From contig DHHG01000241.1 of NCBI GenBank assembly GCA_002403175.1, forward strand, positions 1-12,869: a stretch of DNA of 12,869 bases, given 5' to 3'. Made by a program: the position numbers and the translations under genes. Below, in pieces: positions 1 through 6,045 of this stretch. Below the pieces are notes generated by a model that saw nothing but the letters and a program-made list of their open reading frames with translations, was not told where the DNA came from and ran no database searches. This stretch comes from Syntrophaceae bacterium UBA4778 (GTDB lineage Bacteria; Desulfobacterota; Syntrophia; Syntrophales; UBA4778). The number at the start of each line of letters is the position of its first letter. The first letter of the stretch is position 1.

Positions 1-502
1 GTTTGTGATTAAACCAATCCTGATAGAGACCAACCATGCCGGAAGTAAAAAAGTTGACGTAAATAAAAAATTGATCTTTGTTTTTTATCCTTGAGAGCGT
101 TTTCTCGTCGCTGACAATCTTATCTATAAAGAGCGCTTTGAGCTTGTTCAGGAAAGTGATTGCACCTTTAGCGCGGATCAATGAGCGATAAAACTCCAGA
201 TCCTGTTCCAAAAAATCCGCAACCTTGGTTAGAAATGGCAGGGGATTCTCGATGATTTTGCTGTGCTGAAATTCATCAAGAAGCTCCAGCAGGGTGGATA
301 TGATCTCATTTTCGATTTGCTCCAGAACCGCATAGGTTCCGGCATAGTGGGCATAGAAGGTCCCTCTGTTAACATCCGCCCTGTTCACGATATCCTGGAT
401 TGAAATCCGATCGATCTCCTTTTCCTGCATCAACTCCACAAAGGCTTGCCTGATCAACTTCCTCGATCGAATCGCACTCCGATACTCTGCTTTCTGTCTC
501 AT
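1..502 (-). CDS. TetR/AcrR-family transcriptional regulator (3' end beyond window)
   Basis: Reading the minus strand from the ATG at 502 gives 167 uninterrupted codons running off the left edge, so the C-terminus is missing, probably by a few tens of residues given usual TetR lengths near 190-200. Residues about 10-55 form the TetR DNA-binding domain: the segment ISIQDIVNRADVNRGTFYAHY is the helix-turn-helix and the FYxHY signature is intact. The rest is helical and would be the ligand-binding/dimerisation domain (ending FFTSGMVGLYQDWF at the edge). GAGGA about seven bases upstream of the ATG supports the start. The gene is divergent from the glycosyltransferase gene at 684, the classic layout of a local repressor. 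The inducer cannot be told from sequence. The TetR family call is firm; control of the neighbouring lipid genes is inference. Confidence 0.9.
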   Translation of the reverse strand, partial: MRQKAEYRSAIRSRKLIRQAFVELMQEKEIDRISIQDIVNRADVNRGTFYAHYAGTYAVLEQIENEIISTLLELLDEFQHSKIIENPLPFLTKVADFLEQDLEFYRSLIRAKGAITFLNKLKALFIDKIVSDEKTLSRIKNKDQFFIYVNFFTSGMVGLYQDWFNHK

Positions 503-536
503 TTTTATTCCTCAGGCCTCCAAACTTGGACAGTAC

Positions 537-558
537 CAAAAACAATTGTCTGTTTTTG
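537..558. promoter_or_regulatory. Inverted repeat, candidate TetR operator (tetR side)
   Basis: The arms CAAAAACA (537-544) and TGTTTTTG (551-558) are perfect complements separated by the six bases ATTGTC. The repeat lies 35 bp upstream of the tetR start codon, where a repressor would block its own transcription. The arm-N6-arm geometry matches the second repeat at 576-593, although the arm sequences differ. Operator function is inferred from position and symmetry. Confidence 0.4.
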
Positions 559-575
559 TATAATTCATTCAACCT

Positions 576-593
576 TTGATTATTGACAATCAA
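576..593. promoter_or_regulatory. Inverted repeat across the -35 box, candidate TetR operator
   Basis: TTGATT (576-581) and AATCAA (588-593) are perfect complements around a six-base spacer ATTGAC. The repeat covers the TTGACA -35 hexamer (583-588) of the rightward promoter, so a bound dimer would exclude RNA polymerase. Together with the divergent tetR gene this is the best operator candidate in the window. Arms are only 6 bp and the region is AT-rich, so chance symmetry is possible. Confidence 0.45.
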
Positions 594-610
594 CCTTTCG
601 GCATTATATT
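583..610 (+). promoter_or_regulatory. Sigma-70-type promoter for the glycosyltransferase/DedA operon
   Basis: A perfect -35 hexamer TTGACA (583-588) is followed after 16 bp by TATATT (605-610), five of six matches to the -10 consensus. Transcription would start near 617, leaving an untranslated leader of roughly 67 nt before the ATG at 684. The position also argues against the in-frame upstream ATG at 576, which lies before the -35 box. Confidence 0.7.
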
Positions 611-619
611 GCATTTATC

Positions 620-649
620 ATCAAAATACAACATTTGTACTATTTTGAT
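620..649 (+). promoter_or_regulatory. Long inverted repeat in the 5' leader of the glycosyltransferase gene
   Basis: ATCAAAATA (620-628) and TATTTTGAT (641-649) are perfect 9-bp arms with a 12-nt centre. Overlapping the inner edge of these arms is another perfect repeat, TACAA (627-631) and TTGTA (635-639). The element lies just downstream of the predicted transcription start, so it could be a DNA operator or an RNA hairpin. The stem is AT-rich and weak as RNA, and the nested symmetry favours a protein-binding site. Function is inferred. Confidence 0.45.
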
Positions 650-683
650 TAAATATCTTTTTTTTGCAAAGGACAGTTCGGCT

Positions 684-2903
684 ATGAAAAGGAAAATCAT
701 TCTGTTCTATTCATCAATCGGCCAAGGGCATATCAGTGCCGCAAACGCCATTGAGAAAGAGATCCGCAGGCAGGATCCGTCCGTCATCGTATCAAAAAAG
801 GATATTCGTGATTTCATGGATCCGTTGCTGCGTTTCATCGACGAAAAGGTCTACTGGTTTATCGCCAAGAATCTACCCCTTTTATTTGATAACTTGTTCA
901 TCACATTGCAGGAGGAGGGGAATCAGGCCGGTTCTCTATCTCAACTTGCAAACGATTATCCGGAAGAAAAGGTTCTTGAATACATAAAAATCGAAGCCCC
1001 CGATACAATCCTGGCCACCCATTATGGATCCGCTCAGGTCCTGGGTACTCTTCGAGAGAAAGGGCTGATTCCGGGAATCAAGATCGGCTGGCTCCACACG
1101 GATTATTTTGAGGGATATTTCCCACGCATATCCAAACGGATCGATCGCACCTTCCTGGCCCATCCCGAACTGGAAAGCCGCTGGATCAATGCAGGCGTCC
1201 CCCCGGAATTGGTTGACACCACAGGGATGCCCGTCAATGTACCGCAAGGGCAGACAAGCGATTCAAAGGAATGTCTCTCCACAATCGGTCTCGACCCGAA
1301 AATCAGAACTATTGTCATTGCTTGCGGGAAGGAAGGCGCCGGCAACTTTATCGGTGCGATCAAAAGCATTGCGGCAGAAGCGAAAGAGCCTTTGCAGATT
1401 ATTGCTGTTTGCGGTTTGAATGCGAAGCAACAAAAGGGCTTAGAGAAAATTCAACCGGAAATCCGAAAGCAGGTAAATCTGAAAGTCATGGGATTCATTC
1501 CGCAGGCGGACCTGGTTTCTTTTATTCAGGCATCGGACCTGTTTATTACCAAGGCAGGCGGACTCTCTCCCGCTGAAGCGGTTACGTTGGGAAAACCTAC
1601 GGTTCTCTTGAATGTGATCAGCGGTCATGAGAGGGAAAATGCGGAGTTATTCTCTAAATTGGGGATGGCGGTCTTCAACAAGGATATCAAAAATCTGGGG
1701 GCCGAGGTGATGGAACTCGTTTACAATAAAGAAAAACAGGACTCTATGCTTGAGGCCCAGCGTGCCTATCAGGTAAACATTGATATCGAGAAGATTGCCC
1801 GTTTCGCATTGGATCCGACTGTCCGGGCACGGTCTCCCCAGCACGACTTCGGTTTGGAGCACGGCCTGGCGCCCAGCAATATTCGAGAAGCCCTTGAGCA
1901 GCTCGAAAAGGATGCCCCCGCCGATATGGAAATTCTTCTTTCGTACTCGTCTTCCAAGGAAGACGAGCGTATTGTAATGGAAAATCCTTTTGGGCATATT
2001 GCCATTCGTGTCGGGCCAATCGTCTATAGTTCAAACCACATCTCCGATCCGGTAGAGGATTCTTTTCTCCTTCAGAACCTGAGCCTGGAAGAATACCTCT
2101 TTGGGGTCTCCCCTCCTTCCGACAACCAGGTCCACACCAGCACGTACGGGATGGCTTACGGACGCGATACTCTCGGATTCAGGATCAAAGGGCTTGCTCC
2201 GGGTGCTCTAACGTGCATGCATAAAGATGCGGCAGAAATCGAAGAAGAATTTCGTGATGGACGATGCAGGTGGGATTTGAAGAAATCAAATTGTGCCGAT
2301 TACGTTGCCCGCATTCTGCGAAGCGGTGGCTATGATATCGATTCCATGGAGGGACCAAGCTGTTTATACACAATGCCGCTTGATGTCTTTGAAAAGGTTT
2401 ATACCGCTTTTCAAGAGAATCCCGCATTTCGAACCGAGTTGGTGGCCTATCGGCGGCTTCCTGGGTCCAATGCCGACTACCGTTTCTGCCGTTTTCCCCT
2501 TTCCTTGGGACAGCCTGTGCGCACGCTGGCCAAAGTGCTCGCAGATTCTATGCCCGACAAGCTCGAGAAGGAAGTAGCGAGGCAAATAACAGGCTATATT
2601 GGGGATGACCGGATCTATTATGAGAATCTGATGAAGCGCACTTCCGCATCCATTATGACTTCCCGCAGCCGAGCCAAGAGTATCGAGGAAGTCCTGATCG
2701 GCGAAGCGCATCATTTGATCTCTGAACAGAAGAATCAGTATTATGATGCATACATACGCAAGCTGGCGGAGTACCTGAAGCAAGATCCGCCCGACATCGT
2801 AGAGCGGTGCCGTCACGCCGTAAGGCTTTCGGCGGAAGATCTCAAAGAATTCTTCAAATCTCCAACAATGGAAAAAATTCGAAGAACCTTTTTGCAGCAA
2901 TGA
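684..2903 (+). CDS. MGDG-synthase-like GT28 glycosyltransferase fused to an LRAT/NlpC-P60-like papain-fold domain
   Basis: This 739-residue protein has no signal peptide and is probably cytoplasmic or membrane-peripheral. Residues 1-180 resemble the acceptor domain of monogalactosyldiacylglycerol synthase/UgtP, with the SIGQGHISAANAI motif (11-23). Residues about 200-375 are the GT28 donor-sugar domain (TKAGGLSPAEAVTLGKP, 289-305; SGHERENA after it). The expected job is transfer of a sugar from a nucleotide sugar to a lipid. Residues about 410-600 are a second domain: FGHIAIRVG (His438), SSNH (His452) and KSNCADYVARIL (Cys537) follow the His-His-NC order of LRAT/HRASLS and other permuted NlpC/P60 proteins. 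The last ~130 residues are charged and probably helical, with no family I recognise. The start at 684 has AAGGA upstream; an in-frame ATG at 576 precedes the promoter. The GT call is strong; the lipid-acyl role of the second domain is inference, a peptidase or amidase being the alternative. Confidence 0.85.
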   Translation: MKRKIILFYSSIGQGHISAANAIEKEIRRQDPSVIVSKKDIRDFMDPLLRFIDEKVYWFIAKNLPLLFDNLFITLQEEGNQAGSLSQLANDYPEEKVLEYIKIEAPDTILATHYGSAQVLGTLREKGLIPGIKIGWLHTDYFEGYFPRISKRIDRTFLAHPELESRWINAGVPPELVDTTGMPVNVPQGQTSDSKECLSTIGLDPKIRTIVIACGKEGAGNFIGAIKSIAAEAKEPLQIIAVCGLNAKQQKGLEKIQPEIRKQVNLKVMGFIPQADLVSFIQASDLFITKAGGLSPAEAVTLGKPTVLLNVISGHERENAELFSKLGMAVFNKDIKNLGAEVMELVYNKEKQDSMLEAQRAYQVNIDIEKIARFALDPTVRARSPQHDFGLEHGLAPSNIREALEQLEKDAPADMEILLSYSSSKEDERIVMENPFGHIAIRVGPIVYSSNHISDPVEDSFLLQNLSLEEYLFGVSPPSDNQVHTSTYGMAYGRDTLGFRIKGLAPGALTCMHKDAAEIEEEFRDGRCRWDLKKSNCADYVARILRSGGYDIDSMEGPSCLYTMPLDVFEKVYTAFQENPAFRTELVAYRRLPGSNADYRFCRFPLSLGQPVRTLAKVLADSMPDKLEKEVARQITGYIGDDRIYYENLMKRTSASIMTSRSRAKSIEEVLIGEAHHLISEQKNQYYDAYIRKLAEYLKQDPPDIVERCRHAVRLSAEDLKEFFKSPTMEKIRRTFLQQ

Positions 2904-3445
2904 TTCTGCCGAAATTCGGACCTGTAATCGGTATCTTCGTGGCGTGTGCTTTGGGCATGCCAGTCCCTGAAGAAATTACCCTTCTCTCGGCAGGGCTCCT
3001 GGGATCGGCAAAGGAAATCCCCATCATCCTTGCCGCCCTTTTCGGCTGGGCCGGCCTATGCCTGAGCGATTCGATCCTTTTTTTCCTGGGACGTCATCTC
3101 GGCCCCGGAGTCTTTCGTCTGCCGCTGCTTCGAAACGTGTTTACGGAAACACGGGTCAAAATGGCCGAATCACGAATTCGTAGCAATGGCATTCTGGTGT
3201 GCTTTGTCGGGCGGTTCCTTCCATCTATGCGCATGGCCGTATTTGCCGCGGCCGGAGCGCTCTCAGTTAACCCCATCGCTTTTCTGATCACTGACGCCCT
3301 TGCAGGGGCTACCGCCGTCCTGATCTGGGTCTCTATCGGAAGTTGGATGGGAAGCTACTTAGGGGATACAGCACAGCATTTGCAGTACGTAAAAACAGCC
3401 GTCATTTCCCTCCGGGACGCTGCCGGCTTGTTCGCCATCTATTAG
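2900..3445 (+). CDS. DedA-family integral membrane protein (putative lipid transporter)
   Basis: The 181-residue product is hydrophobic and has DedA/SNARE-associated landmarks: MPVPEE near the N-terminus (20-25), an acidic residue before a GR motif (SDSILFFLGRHLG, Asp57), and VGRFLPSMR (Arg105 and Arg111, six apart) followed by AAAGA and a tryptophan-containing helix. These match the acidic and paired arginine positions needed in E. coli DedA proteins. Some DedA proteins are now known to flip undecaprenyl phosphate or phosphatidylethanolamine across the membrane; the substrate here is unknown. The start ATG at 2900 overlaps the preceding TGA (ATGA), implying translational coupling to the glycosyltransferase. 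An ATG at 2807 in the same frame would extend far into that gene and is unlikely. The protein is somewhat short, ending in LFAIY before a TAG, so the last helix has almost no tail. Confidence 0.88.
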   Translation: MILPKFGPVIGIFVACALGMPVPEEITLLSAGLLGSAKEIPIILAALFGWAGLCLSDSILFFLGRHLGPGVFRLPLLRNVFTETRVKMAESRIRSNGILVCFVGRFLPSMRMAVFAAAGALSVNPIAFLITDALAGATAVLIWVSIGSWMGSYLGDTAQHLQYVKTAVISLRDAAGLFAIY

Positions 3446-3802
3446 TTCAGCGACTTCTGCTTCATCAAGCAACTGCCATCTGTTACTGATTGTCTTATCA
3501 GCAGTCAAGCCGCTCACTAGCACCATTGTGAAATCTCTGGCATCGATTACTCTTTGGCATATCGTTTATAGTTTGGTTGGATATTTGTATAAACAAACAA
3601 ATCTAGAAAACAAAAAGAGGGTGTCGGAAATGGCTTACTGTCAAGAGGGTGACCCCTATCCGGAGGGGCAATCCGTTATAAATTAAGCTTTACAACGAAT
3701 ACCCCCTATGCTAATAAGCTCCCACCCGGCACGCAGAAAGGGTCTAGGCCGGGTTTCTGGAGCAGTTACTTTTAAAAAGCCATTGTCGGTTGTTTCTCAA
3801 AA
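3446..3802. other. 357-bp non-coding gap with hairpins
   Basis: No convincing gene is seen. One forward frame stays open from inside dedA to a TAA at 3684-3686 but has no ATG before the one at 3630 and resembles no family I know. The gap holds a possible promoter (3565-3593), a GC-rich 5-bp hairpin (CCCCT 3653-3657, AGGGG 3664-3668) and a longer-looped 7-bp stem (ACCCGGC 3724-3730, GCCGGGT 3748-3754). Neither hairpin is followed by a clean T-run, so intrinsic termination is not well supported. Together they would sit in the leader of the DUF4184 gene. Confidence 0.5.
3565..3593 (+). promoter_or_regulatory. Possible promoter upstream of the DUF4184/phospholipase D pair
   Basis: TTTATA (3565-3570, four of six -35 matches) and TATAAA (3588-3593, five of six -10 matches) are 17 bp apart. 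Transcription starting near 3600 would give a leader of about 200 nt. The region is AT-rich, so this is only a candidate. If real, the DUF4184 and phospholipase D genes can be expressed apart from the upstream operon. Confidence 0.3.
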
Positions 3803-4609
3803 ATGCCTTTAACCATCAGCCATCCGGCTGCCGCAATCCCCCTGTCCCGATACGGGTTAAATATTCACGCCCTGATACTCGGCAGCATGGTTCCGGATCT
3901 CGTGTTTTTTATCAATCTGAATTCCTGGCGGGATTTCTCTCACTCCATAGGGGGATTGTTTTTTTTCTGTCTGCCTGCCGGTTTGTTGCTCCTTGCGATC
4001 TATCACTGGCTGGTGAAAGAGCCTCTTTTTTCCCTTCTGCCACAATGGCCGCCCATCAGGTCGACCCGGAAGACGGAATTTCGAATCGGAACTCTGCTGA
4101 TCACGGCTTTTTCCGTTTTGATCGGTGCGGCAACTCATCTGATTTGGGATAGTTTTACCCATGAACAGGGATTCGTGATCGACCATCTTCCTTTTCTGAC
4201 TCGAACCGTTTTTGATGTGGGATTCGACCACATTCCCCTCACGCGCATTCTCCACCACATGGGTTCCCTATTCGGAGCCATTTGGATGATGAACTGGATC
4301 AGGTATAGGTGGATTGAATGTAAATCGCAATACGTTAATATGGATATGAAAGAAAAAAGAAGCCGAAAAGGATTGAGACTTGCGATCTTAACGACCGCTT
4401 TTCTAGTATTCGGCATCATGTATTCCTGGCTTCTTGCACAACCGATCAAGACTTACGATCAATTACGACAAACAATGGTTGGAGGCCTCTTCGCTACCGG
4501 TACGATTACTCTTTCCTTTACGATGGTCTATTCTCTTTTTTGGCAATTCATCTTAAAAAGGGACTTCTTCCAAAAAGTTCCCGGACAACAGCAGTCTGAA
4601 TCCGACTGA
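3803..4609 (+). CDS. DUF4184 family multi-pass membrane protein
   Basis: The 268-residue product begins MPLTISHPAAAIPL and continues HALILGSMVPDL, the hallmark opening of DUF4184. Hydrophobic segments lie near residues 50-70, 95-113, 150-165, 192-212 and 222-250. His7, Asp32, His47, and the cluster THLIWDSFTH (His112, Asp116, His120) recall the metal-ligand pattern of membrane-bound metal-dependent hydrolases of the YdjM/YbcI (DUF457) group, so a membrane metalloenzyme acting on a lipid is plausible but unproven. No clear Shine-Dalgarno sequence precedes the ATG; the start is chosen because the family begins exactly at this motif. It lies 31 bp before the phospholipase D start and is probably cotranscribed with it. 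Family assignment is firm, function unknown. Confidence 0.85.
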   Translation: MPLTISHPAAAIPLSRYGLNIHALILGSMVPDLVFFINLNSWRDFSHSIGGLFFFCLPAGLLLLAIYHWLVKEPLFSLLPQWPPIRSTRKTEFRIGTLLITAFSVLIGAATHLIWDSFTHEQGFVIDHLPFLTRTVFDVGFDHIPLTRILHHMGSLFGAIWMMNWIRYRWIECKSQYVNMDMKEKRSRKGLRLAILTTAFLVFGIMYSWLLAQPIKTYDQLRQTMVGGLFATGTITLSFTMVYSLFWQFILKRDFFQKVPGQQQSESD

Positions 4610-4640
4610 GTTCTTCGCAGATAAGATGAGGTGGACCGTG

Positions 4641-6026
4641 ATGAAACCAAAAGGAGTTTTTTTCACGATTCTCCAGATCTTTTTTCTTTGCTCCTGGTGC
4701 GCCGCCTGTCATCCTTTAAAAGCCCAGCATATCGTCCAGTCATATCCGTATCACGGCAAACCCCCTTTCATAGTCTCGGAAAATGGTCCTCTTAGCCGGA
4801 CTGAAAGTGCAAGGCTCTTTGCAGGGCTCCTACCCGAAGCCGATTCGAGCCCTCTGCTTGGTTTGCATACGGCTTTTGTGCAGGACATGACCGGATCCGC
4901 CATCTTTGCGGGAAATGATCTAGAGCTTCTCCATGACGGACCGGCGACATTTGATCGTATGGCGAAGACAATCGACCATGCACAGGACCATATCAACATC
5001 GAAACTTTCATATTCAGAGACGACAAAATTGGTCATCTCTTTTCGGACATGCTGATAAAAAAAAGTTCTGAAGGCGTCGCTGTGAATCTTATTTACGATG
5101 GTTTCGGAAACCGGAAAACGCCTACGGTTTTCTATGAAAATATGCGGGCCTCCGGTGTCAAGGCACTTGAATTCAACCCTTTTGCTCCGATCGAAGCAGC
5201 TCTCTCGGATAACAATCTCAATAACCGGGATCACCGTAAAATTCTGGTCGTGGATGGCAAAGTCGCCTTCACAGGGGGAATTAATTTTTATTGGGAAAAT
5301 TCGACCCGAACGGACGCTTATGGGAACCGATCCATTCGCCCCTGGAGGGATACCCACATCCGCATCGAAGGGCCTGCAGTAACCGAATTCCAACGCATTT
5401 TCTTTGAAACATGGAAGGCAAAGAACGGCCCCAAGCTTGCATCCGCTAACTATTTCCCAATTCAGGATAGTAAAGGAGATCTTCTGGTGCAGATCATCGC
5501 GGACGGACCTGAGCGGGGCATATCAAACATCTACATGACCTATGTATCAGCCATTATCAATGCACGAAACTCCATTCATTTGACACAATCCTATTTAGCT
5601 CCCCCGGAAGAGATGCTGGCGCTTCTGGAAAAAGCCGCCTCTTCCGGAGTCGATGTAAAAATTATCGCACCCAGTTTCAGCGACTTCTGGCTCCCTTTCT
5701 ACGCGGGGAGGTATAACTATACACGCCTTCTGAGATCGGGGATCAGGATATTTGAATTTCAAAATGCCATGCTGCATTCCAAACTGGGGGTCTTTGACGG
5801 GACCTGGTCGATTATCGGTTCTGCAAACCTGATTCCGCGAAGTTTCTTCCATGATCTCGAAGTGGAAACAGCCGTTCTCGGAAGCACTTTTGCATCTCAA
5901 ATGGAAGCGAACTTTATTGATGATCTTTCCGAATCAAAGGAGGTCACGCTGGAAGACTGGGAAAACAGGCCCTTTAAGGATAAATTTCTGGAATCGTTTG
6001 CACAGCTCTTCAGGTTTCTCCTCTAG
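4641..6026 (+). CDS. Phospholipase D superfamily protein, cardiolipin synthase-like
   Basis: The 461-residue protein has two complete HKD motifs: HRKILVVD (His198, Lys200, Asp205) followed by FTGG, and HSKLGVFD (His379, Lys381, Asp386) followed by IIGSAN. Each motif supplies half of the active site of a phosphatidyltransferase such as cardiolipin synthase or of a phospholipase D. Layout and length fit the ClsB/ClsC-type cardiolipin synthases better than secreted nucleases. The N-terminus (MKPKG, then a hydrophobic stretch to Cys23) is an export signal; CAAC could be a lipoprotein cleavage site, though it lacks the usual leucine at -3, so a plain signal peptide or membrane anchor is equally possible. 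The ATG at 4641 is preferred because AGGTGG sits six bases upstream; an in-frame ATG at 4626 lacks such a site. Substrate is unproven; phospholipid head-group exchange is inferred from family. Confidence 0.87.
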   Translation: MKPKGVFFTILQIFFLCSWCAACHPLKAQHIVQSYPYHGKPPFIVSENGPLSRTESARLFAGLLPEADSSPLLGLHTAFVQDMTGSAIFAGNDLELLHDGPATFDRMAKTIDHAQDHINIETFIFRDDKIGHLFSDMLIKKSSEGVAVNLIYDGFGNRKTPTVFYENMRASGVKALEFNPFAPIEAALSDNNLNNRDHRKILVVDGKVAFTGGINFYWENSTRTDAYGNRSIRPWRDTHIRIEGPAVTEFQRIFFETWKAKNGPKLASANYFPIQDSKGDLLVQIIADGPERGISNIYMTYVSAIINARNSIHLTQSYLAPPEEMLALLEKAASSGVDVKIIAPSFSDFWLPFYAGRYNYTRLLRSGIRIFEFQNAMLHSKLGVFDGTWSIIGSANLIPRSFFHDLEVETAVLGSTFASQMEANFIDDLSESKEVTLEDWENRPFKDKFLESFAQLFRFLL

Positions 6027-6045
6027 CCCTCGGTGAAGAAACCCG

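Noticed and set aside
369..614. 81-codon minus-strand frame over the tetR start
   Set aside because: It runs in a different frame from the TetR reading, which has a clear helix-turn-helix and ribosome site, and it would span both promoters.
576..683. Upstream in-frame ATG extending the glycosyltransferase by 36 residues
   Set aside because: The ATG lies before the -35 box of the predicted promoter, and family proteins begin at the KIILFYSSIGQGH strand.
3446..3459. 14-bp match TTCAGCGACTTCTG repeated at 5676-5689
   Set aside because: A single match of this length is close to chance expectation in 12.9 kb, and one copy lies inside the conserved phospholipase D gene.
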